Source: Chrysomallon squamiferum (lineage: Eukaryota > Mollusca > Gastropoda > Neomphalida > Peltospiridae). From it: DNA of 64,000 bases. The notes under the pieces are model-generated. The model saw nothing but the letters and a program-made list of their open reading frames with translations, was not told the DNA's origin and ran no database searches. Location of the stretch: NCBI GenBank assembly GCA_012295275.1, contig CM022665.1, forward strand, positions 16,673,476 to 16,737,475, in the 5' to 3' direction. The position numbers and the translations under genes are program-made. Each line of letters begins with the position of its first letter. The first letter of the stretch is position 1. Of this stretch, positions 15,076-24,019 are shown piece by piece.

Positions 15076-17009
15076 CATACACATATCCCTACACATGTAT
15101 GCAATTAAACATACATAAAGAAAGACAACAATAACAGCCACACAAAAAAATATATAATTAAATTCAACTATTCTTCACTGTCTTAAATGAATTTGAAAAC
15201 TCACATACCACTGATATCCCTGCACACATTAATGTAAAACTCTCTGTCATTGGATGAATCAACTAAATATCCACCAATTGGTTTTATCAGAGGAGATAAG
15301 TCATACTTGATCCCTTTCAGATACATGTAACATGGAACTTCATTAATTTCTTTCAAATCTGTACAAAATGCAATCGATTCCCACTGAAAAAACACAGCAC
15401 ATCCCATCGATCCTAAGTATTCTGGAGAACCCTGTGAAAACAGAATATTTAAGTAATGTTTCAGTGTATTAGCAGATAATTTGGTTAATGCTGATAATGT
15501 ATTTTATTTCACATTATAATATTCATGTTATTAAAATAAAGTAATATTCAGCTTCCTAACATCATTTTTATATGTAAGATGACAAATATTAAAAACTTTA
15601 TAGTTGGCATACTGTAACAATTATTTAAAACTTCACACTATGTATAGTTTAACAAATATTAAAATCTTTATACCAGGCATACTCATACTGTAACAAATAT
15701 TTCAAACTTCATACCTCGTGTACTCAAACAAATATTTGAAACCTCACACTATGTATACTGTAATAAATATTTAAAACTTCATAGCAGGTATACTGTAACA
15801 AACATTTAAAACTTCTTATCAGGAATACTCTAATATTTAAAATTTCAAACCAGGTGTTTCCCACATCGGAAGTGAATCATTGCTGAATAGAACTCTGTAG
15901 GAGATTGTAAACAGGAACTACCATGATAAATCACAGTCAATTCAGATTCAGATGAATTTGTCCTGGTATCCAAGTTTTCTGTCTGGTTGCCAACGGAAAT
16001 ATGGGAATCATTATGATGGTTTATCCTACATATGGCAGTATTTTGTGGACATTTATTATCATTGTTGTTTATTGAACACAGATAAATTTTAAAAGTGAAG
16101 TTTCCATCGTCTGATCCAATTACCCACGGATTAAAACTGAAATACAGATAATTAAAGAGTGAATGATTCTGTTGTTTGTTTGCTGTTGTGTTTTCATGTT
16201 TATATGTGTTTGTGTAAGTATATGTGCAACTATATTTATATATACTTCATTATTAATTAATACTGGTAAGAAAAATACATGAGAGTAACTTGGAATTTAC
16301 AAATATATATTAAACCTTGTTATGTCCAAACTATATTAACTAGCAAAGTTCTTAGTTATTGATATTTTGCAATTTAGAAGGAGAATAACGTAACTACATT
16401 AGAAACCATCTGCTGCACAGCATTTTATGTGTATATGTGTGTGTGTGTGTGTGTCTTGGCCTCTAATAAACCACTTATACAGCACATAAAGAAATGGAAA
16501 CACACAAATATTTGGCAAGAGGAGGACTGATCCTGAAACCAATCACATTTCAAGTTAACAGTCTACAGGCTTTTATATTTTAATTTTAATTACCGTTATA
16601 CGTGTACGTGATTTTTAAGCGGTTCTTATTTATTACTACTTTTTTAATGTTCATTTAAGAATGAGTTGTCAGGCAAAATAATTTTTAATGTATTAAATAA
16701 ATAAATATACAAATAAATAAATAACTTATTTTGACTGCCAAAATAATTTTACAAAATAAGGAAGTGAAAATCATGTGATTAAGATTATCATTATGTCTGC
16801 GACTGTTGATGTTTTTTTATTTAAAAAGTTATTCGATTTATTTAAAGCAAAACTTACGCAGACAGTTGTGTCACATTATATCCATCAATAATGCAGTCAG
16901 CACAATAAAAGCAATCGGTGTTATTAAGCACAATGAAAATAAATAAATAAATTTTAACAAAATTATATCTTTCCTTCGATTGAACACCGTGCAACTTAGC
17001 AGTCGCCAT
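208..17009 (-). CDS. IGF2R: Cation-independent mannose-6-phosphate receptor (IGF2R-like), 24 exons, 3' part off the left edge
   Basis: This is a type I membrane sorting receptor that carries mannose-6-phosphate-tagged hydrolases from the Golgi and cell surface to lysosomes. Twenty-four exons join in phase through GT-AG introns into 1499 codons: a signal peptide, then MRH (mannose-6-phosphate receptor homology) repeats 1-9 complete and most of repeat 10. Each repeat shows the family pattern: YDLSPL, an INVC strand, A-C-Q or equivalent, L-x-Y-x-x-G-x-x-C, I-x-F-x-C, then C-x-Y-x-F-x-W-x-T and A-C. The vertebrate receptor has 15 repeats, a fibronectin II insert, one membrane segment and a tail; the missing parts should lie left of position 208. 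Domains 3, 5, 8 and 9 keep Gln, Arg, Glu and Tyr of the sugar site. Domains 1, 2, 4, 6, 7 and 10 lack the Gln and look structural. The start at 17009 opens a hydrophobic leader. The largest intron is 17 (4538-6936). Confidence 0.93.
797..863 (-). CDS. IGF2R: IGF2R exon 23: MRH domain 10
   Basis: A small exon encoding CPFNAAACKID, with Lys in place of Gln. Phase 1 in, phase 2 out. Too short to stand out as an ORF; found by phase and motif. Confidence 0.85.
1275..1643 (-). CDS. IGF2R: IGF2R exon 22: rest of domain 9, start of domain 10
   Basis: It encodes ITLTYTEGQSKC, NRTTVITFIC and NEGSDCTYEFEWPTSHAC, so the Arg, Glu and Tyr of the domain 9 site are present. HQYDLSQL and FIINVC of domain 10 follow. 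Confidence 0.93.
1705..1770 (+). repeat. Possible tRNA-derived SINE head (remnant)
   Basis: TGGCCAGTGGTTAAG at 1708 resembles a polymerase III A box and GGATCCCATCC at 1750 loosely fits a B box at tRNA-like spacing. No cloverleaf or poly-A tail could be drawn. It lies in IGF2R intron 21. Confidence 0.25.
2556..2778 (-). CDS. IGF2R: IGF2R exon 21: MRH domain 9, Gln of the sugar site
   Basis: It encodes YEFDLSPL, YLLNVCGPL and MGACQTK. Phase 0 in, phase 1 out. Confidence 0.92.
3213..3293 (-). CDS. IGF2R: IGF2R exon 20: end of domain 8
   Basis: A short 27-codon exon encoding GETELCEYVFDWETPSAC, which supplies the Glu and Tyr of the domain 8 site. The donor is CAG|gtaagt. Confidence 0.92.
3675..3775. 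repeat. Tandem repeat, about 36 nt x 3, IGF2R intron 19
   Basis: Three diverged copies of a unit containing taa(a/t)..(c/t)actaatc..gcacacct lie head to tail within the intron. Confidence 0.6.
3830..4020 (-). CDS. IGF2R: IGF2R exon 19: MRH domain 8, Gln and Arg of a sugar site
   Basis: It encodes GGCQIGG, ITLRYRGGDVC and ARSTRINFIC. Gln and Arg are both in the expected places. Phase 0 out (GAG|gtttgt). Confidence 0.92.
4229..4537 (-). CDS. IGF2R: IGF2R exon 18: end of domain 7, start of domain 8
   Basis: It encodes LQISFTCERN and the closing strand with MATPLAC of domain 7, then LYDLTPL and YILNVC of domain 8. Domain 7 has YILRM where other repeats have C-x-Y-x-F-x-W, so it is the most divergent repeat in the window. 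Confidence 0.92.
4538..6936. other. IGF2R intron 17, no gene seen
   Basis: A 2.4-kb AT-rich intron with short (TA)n and (TG)n runs (TG at about 6522-6550). A more complex stretch at 4590-5250 could be an old dispersed repeat, but no terminal repeats or coding sequence were found. Confidence 0.6.
6937..7120 (-). CDS. IGF2R: IGF2R exon 17: MRH domain 7
   Basis: It encodes INICGPV, GVCEHQP and LLVTYRGD. No site Gln. Phase 1 out, followed by the longest intron, about 2.4 kb. Confidence 0.92.
7369..7578 (-). CDS. IGF2R: IGF2R exon 16: end of domain 6, start of domain 7
   Basis: It encodes CEYSFIWETEAAC, which closes domain 6, then FNLMPL of domain 7. It spans 70 codons, phase 0 both ends. Confidence 0.92.
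7923..8096 (-). CDS. IGF2R: IGF2R exon 15: MRH domain 6
   Basis: It encodes LMLEYSNGENC and TTIHFTC. It is read as ending GTG|gtatga (phase 0), because the next exon needs phase 0. Confidence 0.9.
8501..8681 (-). CDS. IGF2R: IGF2R exon 14: MRH domain 6
   Basis: It encodes FYISVC and SAAVCETK, with Glu in place of Gln. The acceptor caccag joins phase 2; the donor is AAG|gtctgt, phase 0. Confidence 0.9.
9079..9366 (-). CDS. IGF2R: IGF2R exon 13: rest of domain 5, start of domain 6
   Basis: It encodes IRLTYKHGDKY, TERQTEIVFLC and EEKNHVYMFKWYTGYVC. The Arg, Glu and Tyr of the site are present. The cysteine normally after G-D and the one before the Tyr are both missing, so one disulfide is lost as a pair. 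QYDLSR of domain 6 follows. Confidence 0.92.
9796..9973 (-). CDS. IGF2R: IGF2R exon 12: MRH domain 5, Gln of the sugar site
   Basis: It encodes YQFDLSRL, YFLNVC and TASCQVKK, with the site Gln present. Phase 1 in, phase 2 out; the donor AG|gtgtgt is weak but keeps the frame. Confidence 0.9.
10613..10750 (-). CDS. IGF2R: IGF2R exon 11: end of domain 4, start of domain 5
   Basis: It encodes NCMYEFEWYTAAAC, which closes domain 4, and the first Cys of domain 5. Phase 1 in and out (CAG|gtataa). Confidence 0.9.
11133..11279 (-). CDS. IGF2R: IGF2R exon 10: MRH domain 4
   Basis: It encodes LKLKYTGGVAC and SSVINFIC. The sugar-site Arg is absent. The exon lies next to an intronic (TGGA)n run. Confidence 0.92.
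11759..11890 (-). CDS. IGF2R: IGF2R exon 9: MRH domain 4
   Basis: It encodes KQYFINVC and CPANSAICVK, with Val in place of the sugar-site Gln. Phase 1 in and out. Confidence 0.92.
12153..12317 (-). CDS. IGF2R: IGF2R exon 8: end of domain 3, start of domain 4
   Basis: Contains GQENCTYFFEWQTKYAC, which supplies the Glu and Tyr of the domain 3 site, then YDLSTL of domain 4. The Glu sits four residues before the Tyr. From memory the human spacing is five, so the alignment of this Glu is uncertain. Confidence 0.92.
12656..12868. mobile_element. Mariner-type MITE in IGF2R intron 7
   Basis: A 213-bp element bounded by near-identical inverted ends beginning CAGGGTGGCCCAAAAGTAG, followed by GTTTACAG on the left and ATTACAG on the right (about 26 bp). 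TA flanks each side, as expected for Tc1/mariner insertion. The AT-rich interior has no transposase, so this is a non-autonomous deletion derivative or MITE. It lies between receptor exons 8 and 7. Confidence 0.85.
12970..13073 (-). CDS. IGF2R: IGF2R exon 7: MRH domain 3, Arg of the sugar site
   Basis: It encodes LTLTYRNGDTC and HRETIILFKC; the Arg of HRET fits the sugar-site arginine. The donor is CAG|gtactt. Confidence 0.92.
13460..13631 (-). CDS. IGF2R: IGF2R exon 6: MRH domain 3, Gln of the sugar site
   Basis: It encodes YYIRVC and ASVCQLKT; the Q after VC is the sugar-site glutamine. Phase 1 in, phase 2 out (AG|gtgaat). Confidence 0.92.
14114..14276 (-). CDS. IGF2R: IGF2R exon 5: end of domain 2, start of domain 3
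   Basis: Contains CQYTVEWYTEYAC, which closes domain 2, then IDLSPLT, which opens domain 3. Phase 0 in, phase 1 out. Confidence 0.92.
14533..14744 (-). CDS. IGF2R: IGF2R exon 4: MRH domain 2 core
   Basis: It encodes CPANSAACRV, LMIQY and TTTITFIC. Both the Gln and the Arg of the sugar site are absent. The donor is G|gtgagt, phase 0. Confidence 0.92.
15209..15431 (-). CDS. IGF2R: IGF2R exon 3: end of MRH domain 1, start of domain 2
   Basis: It contains the closing A-V-F-F-Q-W strand of domain 1, then KYDLSPL and FYINVC of domain 2. Phase 0 in, phase 1 out (G|gtatgt). Confidence 0.9.
15588..15856. repeat. Tandem repeat, about 35 nt x 7, IGF2R intron 2
   Basis: Diverged head-to-tail copies of a unit with taacaaatatt, aaaacttcata and ggtatactg. 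The last copy runs into the donor of receptor exon 2. Confidence 0.75.
15851..16136 (-). CDS. IGF2R: IGF2R exon 2: MRH domain 1 body
   Basis: A ttcag acceptor joins phase 2 to the previous exon. It encodes the Y-L-C-S, A-I-C-R and I-H-F-R-C strands of domain 1. The usual A-C-Q glutamine is Arg here, so no sugar site is expected. The donor CTG|gtttga is weak and lies at the edge of a 35-nt tandem repeat. Confidence 0.85.
16858..17009 (-). CDS. IGF2R: IGF2R exon 1: signal peptide and start of MRH domain 1
   Basis: The ATG at 17009 opens a hydrophobic leader (core FVKIYLFIFIVL) followed by CADC, the first cysteines of domain 1. The exon ends TCT GC|gtaagt, phase 2. Confidence 0.85.
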
Positions 17010-17059
17010 TTTGTCATAACGCTATGCGCAGCTACGTATTTGAGCACAGACACTATTAG

Positions 17060-17067
17060 TCACATGA
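17060..17067. promoter_or_regulatory. M-box / CLEAR-like E-box upstream of IGF2R
   Basis: TCACATGA lies 51 bases upstream of the receptor start codon and is followed by TCACGG. MiT/TFE factors (MITF, TFEB) bind TCATGTGA and TCACGTGA types and drive lysosomal genes. The motif match and position are seen; regulation is inferred. Confidence 0.4.
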
Positions 17068-17364
17068 TTGTCACGGGACTTTGAAACCATATTCAAAAGA
17101 CCGGGTTTATACAAAGATTGTAATGAAAACAGTTATTTTTATAAATGATTATATTATTACAGAATCAGACGAATAAATACATTAATTAATTTAATTAAAT
17201 TTGTAAAGTTTAAAATAATACTGTTTTTTTTCTTCAAATTAAAATCTGTAGCGAACTTACGGGTTACGATGTCATGATAAACATTTTATTTGATAATTAT
17301 CATCATGACTATATGACTATTATTATCATTATATTATTTTGCCGTTATTCATTTAGTTTTAACA

Positions 17365-17415
<51 letters not shown>

Positions 17416-17763
17416 TATTGAATTCTTCCTCTTCAGAAAATTAACCATTTTTATTTTACATTGTTTGTTTGTTTAAAGAATAAAAATACTGCGAACGACT
17501 TGGTTGGAAAATGTCTAAACCATATACATGTTTTTTAAAATGTTTACGGATTTTATCATAATATACGTTGTAAAATCCTTTCTTATTGGTCATATATGAT
17601 GTATCAAATTATATATATGAGATATATTTTCACAAGCTGTTCACGATATTTTAAAGTAATTATATCTGTTATTATATGTATGCTATTTATCTATTTTCGT
17701 AAACTGAAGAATTTAATTACAAATTAGTCCCCATCTATATATGTACTTTAACATTTTCTGTTT

Positions 17764-17829
<66 letters not shown>

Positions 17830-18094
17830 GTACACTGAGAAAAAGAACTATAGAGCGTGCACGCACGAACGCAATATATTTTTACAATGGACAAACATTT
17901 GATTATTTGTCTTTAGTCATAAATATTAAAAATGCATTAATAAATTTAAAACAAAACAAAAAACACACAACCTAACACGTATCTGTTAAGACCCTGTTTA
18001 TTTACACACCTTGAGGGTGTGGCAAGGCATGCATGCTGGTTGTGGTTTTCAAAATGAAGTGTTTTCCTTAAAAAATAATAATTTTAAGATTTAA

Positions 18095-18163
18095 CTGGCA
18101 CGTCGCAAAGTGCGGTCGACTTCCTCGTCCTGCTAGGTTTAGGGCGGAGTCAGAAAGCTCTCG
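18095..18163 (+). promoter_or_regulatory. Possible 5' noncoding exon end for the esterase
   Basis: A CpG-containing patch ends at a strong donor, TCTCG|gtaagt (exon end 18163). The esterase start codon lies just after an acceptor (ttttttcag, 21207-21216), so an upstream noncoding exon must exist. This is the best candidate seen; the link is inferred. Confidence 0.3.
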
Positions 18164-19627
18164 GTAAGTTCATTTCGACAAGTCATTTAAAATCAAAACC
18201 TTTTCTCACTGACAACGTCTGTCGCTGGGAACCTGCAGCTAACGCGTTTGTTGGATTGTACTCTGGCCGTTAATTTGACGCTAGCGAGCAGATTTCTCTT
18301 CCATTCAAGGAGCTGGTTTGGACCTTTTTTGATTTTATTTTTAAAGAGTGGTTTTTTGGTGTTTTATTTTTTTTTTTTTTTTTTTTTTTTTTGGTGTTTG
18401 ACGTTTATTATAAATGCTTATTTTATTTTTTTTTATCTTGACCAAAGGGAGTATTGTGAGATTTTATTTTATTTTATATATATATATTTTTTTCATTAAA
18501 GGTATGTTATATTACGATTTTTTCAAACATATATTTGTCATGCCTACCTTTTTCTGATTTATTTATTATTTGAATTTTATTTCTTTTAATTAATTTATTT
18601 ATTTACGTATTTATTTAAAGTAAAGACGTAGAAAACAGGACTAAAGAAAAAGTAGGGGAACATAGTTGAAATTAAATATATATATTCTTTACATTTTATT
18701 TTGTAATCTCGATATGATGTTTGTATCAACCACTGTCTTTTTCAGTTAAACATAATTTTTATTTATTAATTTACTTACTTATGTATTTATGTATTTATTT
18801 ATTTATTTTTAAGAACATTACAAATATTTACATAAATATATGTATGTATGTGTATATATATCTAGACAAAGCAGAGAGAGGGAGTCAGGCGTTATGACGG
18901 ACACGCAAATAAAGACACAAACATTCAGACTTTACTTTTTTCTCATAAATAATTAATGTTAAGAAAGAAGAAAAAGAAAGATTACAGCAACAACAACAAC
19001 AACAAACAAAAAATAATAATGATAATAATAATAATAATGATGATGATGCTGATGACGATGATGATAACAGTAGTAGTAGTAGTACTGATCCTTGAGTTAT
19101 TATAATGACAGATTCTGGCCTAGAATGTACAATTTTAGAGAAGTAGCTGTGATTTAAAATTATTATCTGGGGTTTTTCTATTTCTTTCCGATCTAGAACA
19201 TTCCTCTATCACCGGACTAATTAACATTAACCACGGCTCTGCGTTCAATCTACACTTAAAAACCAAAAGTATACGAAACACCAAGGTACTGCTTGCATTC
19301 AACCTGCAAAATATTTCACAATACTTTCGAAAAAGCACGCTTCTGGCGTACTTGTTGGTGTTTCAAAGTGAAGTCGCTGCCGTAGCCGAATTGTTTGAAT
19401 TGTCCCGCCAGGTAGATTATCAGTGCGGCTTTTGATCTTTGTGGTTTTGGCCAAACTTTGACCTTCAAAAACATTTACCTAATTGTGTGTGTGTCTGTAA
19501 GTACTCCTAACGTTGTCTTTTTCGTAAACAAGTCAAACTGTGCAAATACATGCGTGACGCGAAGACATTTTTTTTTTTTTTTCAACGTCTTTCTTTCTTT
19601 CACTTCTTGTTGTAAACACCTGCATCT

Positions 19628-20230
19628 TTGTTGTATACATATCTCTATCTCTTTATTGTAGACATATCTCTATCCCTTTCTTGTATACATATTTCTATCT
19701 CTTTATTGTATACATATCTCTATCTCTTTCTTGTATACATATCTCTATCTCTTTATTGTATACATATCTCTATCTCTTTCTTGTATACATATCTCTGTCG
19801 CTTTCTTTTATACATATCTCTATCCCTTTCTTGTATACATATCTCTATCTCTTTATTGTATTCATATCTCTATTTCTTTCTTGTATACATATCTCTGTCG
19901 CTTTCTTTTATACATATCTCTATCCCTTTCTTGTATACATATCTCTATCTCTTTATTGTATTCATATCTCTCTTTCTTGTATACATATCTCTGTCGCTTT
20001 CTTTTATACATATTTCTCTTTTTTGTACACGCATGTCAGTCTCTTTCTTTTATACATATCTCTGACGCTTTCTTGTATACATATCTGATATTCAAGTATT
20101 CACATCTTTCTGTCTCTTTCTTGTATACAATTTCTGTTTCTTATATACACATCTCTCAACGTATTTCTTGTATTCACATCTGTATTTCTTTCTTCCAATT
20201 ATATCTCTCATCCTCCTGTATACATATCTC
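19628..20230. repeat. 25-nt minisatellite, more than 20 copies
   Basis: Repeated unit TTGTATACATATCTCTATCT plus CTTTC, with variants (TTTTATAC, CTGTCGC). Because 25 is not a multiple of 3, the array stays open in all three plus frames and yields long Ile/Ser/Tyr-rich ORFs that should not be read as genes. Confidence 0.9.
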
Positions 20231-20338
20231 TCTGACTCTTTGTGTGTGTGTGTATGTGTTTGTGTGTATATATCATTCATGTATTCATACCTCTCGGTCT
20301 CTTTTTTTTATATACATTCTTACTGTCTTTATTGAATA

Positions 20339-20339
<1 letters not shown>

Positions 20340-20430
<91 letters not shown>
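20340..20430. repeat. (CT)n followed by (TA)n microsatellite
   Basis: About 50 bases of CT pass directly into about 40 bases of TA. Confidence 0.9.
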
Positions 20431-20433
<3 letters not shown>

Positions 20434-20661
20434 CATAAGTAGGTTGCATTTCAATATTGGAACACTTTTCTGAGACATGGATTATTGATACGTCCACTGA
20501 TCTAATTCCTAGTCAAACCGTTCACATATAACGATGATCTGCAACCAGGGAAACGTGTTTGAAACCATGTGGGTCATAGTAACCTAAATTTGTTATTTAA
20601 GCAGATATTACCGTACAAATGAACTAACACGTGAAGGAATATTTTAAAGCACATCTAAGTA

Positions 20662-20667
<6 letters not shown>

Positions 20668-20725
<58 letters not shown>
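20668..20725. repeat. (ATT)n microsatellite
   Basis: About 19 ATT units, uninterrupted. Confidence 0.9.
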
Positions 20726-21224
20726 GAAGTAAAACATATTGATAATATGAAAAGTAAAACTCCAAGAACTGTTGTCTGGTTACTAAAAATGATTAACAGC
20801 AAAAGATGTTTGATATGTATATCCACATAGCCTTTTATTATGATAATGATGTCGACAATGATAATGACAACAATAATGAAAACATAATGATAATGGGAAT
20901 TTATTACAGTAATTATGTATTTAATAATAATTATTATTATTACAACTAAACACCAAACCTCAGTGATGATCCTAACTCTCATGCTCTTTTTTATTTTATA
21001 AAATCATTTGAATAAACAGATAATACTTTTTTTTTTTAAACTGAATTTAATGACTATTTTATACTTTGACCTGCACTGACAATAGACAGACATAGTTACA
21101 TATTTTTTTTATTATTATTATTATTATTTTTTTTTTTTATATAAATGTAAACTAGATGAAAGTGATAGGTGACTAACATATTGATACTTTTTACTGAAGT
21201 GGCTTTGTTTTTTCAGATTTCACC

Positions 21225-22708
21225 ATGATCTGGTTGCTCTGTTTGTTGGCGTTGTCCGCGTTTGATGTGTTGGCCCAGAGAGGGCCAATAGTGAATACAA
21301 ACCTTGGAACTATTGAAGGAAGAGTTCGTAGATATCAGAATGATCCAGTTTTTATGTTTGTCGGTATTCATTATGCAGAAGCACCAATAGGAAGACTCAG
21401 ATTTAAAAAACCCGTCCCCAGAAGAGCCTGGTCCGGTGTCCTTGACGCCACTAGATTTGGCCCATCATGTTCACAGAGGTCAAACACAGCATGGCTACCC
21501 AACAGAGACACTAGCGAGGACTGTTTGGTGTTGAATGTCTTTGTTCCTCGGACGTTAAATCCTAATCAACCAAAAGCTGTGATGGTGTGGATTCACGGAG
21601 GAGGTTTTGTAGTTGGACAAGGGATGGCAAGAGATGGAACAAACTTGGCTATGACAGGAGACGTGATAGTAGTCACCATCAACTACAGATTAGACGTGTT
21701 TGGTTTTCTCTACACAGGAGACAGGGAATCGCCTGGGAACTACGGTCTTTGGGACCAGCAGCTGGCTATACAGTTTGTGAGAGATCACATATCAGGGTTT
21801 GGCGGAGATCCAAACAGAATTACTATATTCGGAGAATCTGGCGGAGGTTACAGCGTGGGCATACATTCCATCATTCCATCAAGCCGAGGTTTGTTTCAGA
21901 GAGCTATATGTGAAAGCGGTGTTGGGATATCGCCACGTGCCATAGCTTTTGATCCAATTAATTTTACAAGACGGCTCAGTGATAACCTCGGCTGCACGAG
22001 ACTCGATGCACGAGGACAACTAGATACTGCTGCCTTTATGGCATGCCTAAGGAACCAAGCGACAGGGAGGATTCTGGAGGCTTCTGCGAGGGCTAGAACT
22101 CCGACAAAATTGGCTTGGCGACTTGAGATTGCCCCAGTTGTAGATGGAGTGTTAGTACCCGCTCGACCAAACATTTTAATCAGCGAAAACAACCGCCAGC
22201 ACTACAATCCCATGCCCACTATTGACTTCATGGCCGGCGTCAACGATGCTGAAGGAGGTCTCGTCCTGTGGCCTCTAAGGAACTTCCAGCGAAATCTAAA
22301 CTTTGACATCTCGCGGGGGATTCCGAGAAGAGTATTCTGTAACAACATAGCGCCCAGCATTGCCATGGACTATTTCAATGGATCAAGGGAAATAGCTGAA
22401 GCTATCTGCAGACAGTACTCCAATGTTTCAATCTCAAACGCCGAGCAGGCGAGACAAGTAGTCAACATGTACGGGGACATGATGTTTGTAGCTCCTACAC
22501 AACTCTCCAATTTGATACACGACAGAAATAATCAGAACCGTGCAACGTATCAGTATCTGTTCACACAAGGGCGAGGAGGTTCTCCTGTGTGGTTTCAAGG
22601 AGCCAATCACGGAGCGGAGATGCCGTATGTATTCGGATCCCCCCGAGTAGCAAATAGACAGTTGTCACAGGAGATGATGAACTACTGGGCGAATTTCGCT
22701 AAGTTCGG
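21225..22708 (+). CDS. Esterase coding exon 1 (signal peptide and catalytic triad)
   Basis: It carries all three catalytic residues. Reading through the donor gives an unrelated tail and a stop at 22760, so the intron is required for the NPNG continuation. Confidence 0.93.
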
Positions 22709-23395
22709 GTTAGTATTGGAGTTATTGTTTAGTGACTGTACTAGTGTTGTTCATGTGTGAGCATCGGCTGTAAATATACGCGTTTGTTAATACGATGTAA
22801 GTTAATGCATTAAACTCTTATTAAGCATAAGCAGGCAAACTGATATATTTTAGGTCTCAACAGCTGATTTTATAAAAGTGTATAATATTTATTTTTTTTT
22901 TTTTTTTTTTTTTTTGTAGACTTGGCTAAGATATTTCATGAATACGGACAGGAAAGTAACTGATAATATTAAGAAAAGGAATCAGAAGTTCATTATATGA
23001 AAATATACTTTATTTTCATAGTTTTTGCTGCTAATCGCTTATTTAAAATTTTATTTTATTCTATGCCACCTATTAATTTTTGCAGCAACCCAAACGGCCA
23101 GCCTGGTTCAGTGATAGTCCAGTGGCCAGCGTTCAACGTGTCACACAAAGGCTATATAACACTGGGAGGCAGAATCACAGCAAACTATGATCTCTGGCCG
23201 AGAAGAATGCAGTTCTGGCTGAACGAAATTCCTCGTTTACAACATGGCGGAAGTTTTCTACCAGTCCCCGACATACCGAGTACTCCACGAACGCCTACAG
23301 GATCACAGCCCCAGAGTCCGTCGGGAGCAAGGTCTTCATTCTATTGGTCAGTATCGATGATGATCACGTGGCTCGCTGTATTCTTTCTGCATTAG
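21225..23395 (+). CDS. Cholinesterase-like type-B carboxylesterase, two coding exons
   Basis: A secreted or membrane-anchored serine esterase of the alpha/beta-hydrolase fold. Exon 1 (21225-22708) joins exon 2 (23086-23395) through a GG|gttagt donor and tttttgcag acceptor, giving 597 residues. A signal peptide covers about residues 1-17 (cut near VLA|QRG). Seen: oxyanion loop HGGGF at 124-128, nucleophile Ser205 in FGESGGG, Glu343 in GVNDAEGG, His462 in GANHG, and the SEDC cysteine. Trp90 in AWLPNRDTSEDC aligns with the choline-binding Trp of acetylcholinesterase (MWNPNRELSEDC). YWANFAKFGNPNG is typical of the family. The C-terminus is a Pro/Ser linker ending in a short hydrophobic stretch (MMITWLAVFFLH), like a GPI-anchor signal. 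An acceptor eight bases before the ATG implies an upstream noncoding exon. True acetylcholinesterase activity is not proven by sequence. Confidence 0.95.
23086..23395 (+). CDS. Esterase coding exon 2 (C-terminus, GPI-like tail)
   Basis: It starts after tttttgcag, continuing FG|NPNG in phase 2. It encodes VQWPAFN, conserved in cholinesterases, then a Pro/Ser-rich stretch and a hydrophobic end. Confidence 0.9.
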
Positions 23396-23498
23396 AGCTG
23401 CTGTATGCTTGTTCAGCGGCAAGGAATTAAGTAAAGGTGATTCTTGTTTGGTATTTTACACACGAGGTTGGCAGACACGAGGTTGGACATAACCACTG

Positions 23499-23504
23499 AA
23501 TAAA
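23499..23504 (+). terminator. Polyadenylation signal AATAAA of the esterase
   Basis: AATAAA lies about 104 bases after the stop codon. Confidence 0.7.
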
Positions 23505-23684
23505 CTTACGCTTGCTTAAACTGCTGCTTTATGATTGATGTATCATTATTTTGCTGCTATCAGCGCTACAATTTAAATTTTATATATTTATTTATTTGTA
23601 TGTATGTATAAGTGTAAATGTATGTCCATATACATATTTTTGTTTACAGTCCATACATTTTATTTGTTTGTGAATCATGAGAGA

Positions 23685-23735
<51 letters not shown>

Positions 23736-23960
23736 AGCTGACCAAACGTGGTTAAGGTAAAAGTGACATACTGTAGACTTCATGTGTAGCCATAACAAAT
23801 ATCAGTTTACCTTTTTTTCCCTTTTATTTTTTAATAAATGATATATGAGTTACCGAATCAGTTTCCTTCGGTACACCCATTGAAATGTTTCTTCGTTCCT
23901 GTTACTGAAACGATTACTTAGTAAAAGCTGAAATATATTCTTTCCTATCTAGGATATGGC

Positions 23961-24019
<59 letters not shown>

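Larger units (their letters stand above)
17010..21216. other. Intergenic region between IGF2R and the esterase
   Basis: The two genes diverge from here. It holds the receptor promoter side, (TA)n at 17369-17412, (GA)n at 17780-17828, a GC-richer patch near 18095-18330, a 25-nt minisatellite, (CT)n-(TA)n at 20340-20430 and (ATT)n at 20668-20725. No protein gene was recognised. Confidence 0.7.

Noticed and set aside
19628-20442. Plus-strand ORFs of 135-235 codons rich in Ile, Ser, Tyr and His
   Set aside because: They are translations of the 25-nt minisatellite and the following CT/TA arrays, open in several frames.
21587-22192. Other-frame ORFs inside the esterase
   Set aside because: Shadows of a strongly supported catalytic domain.
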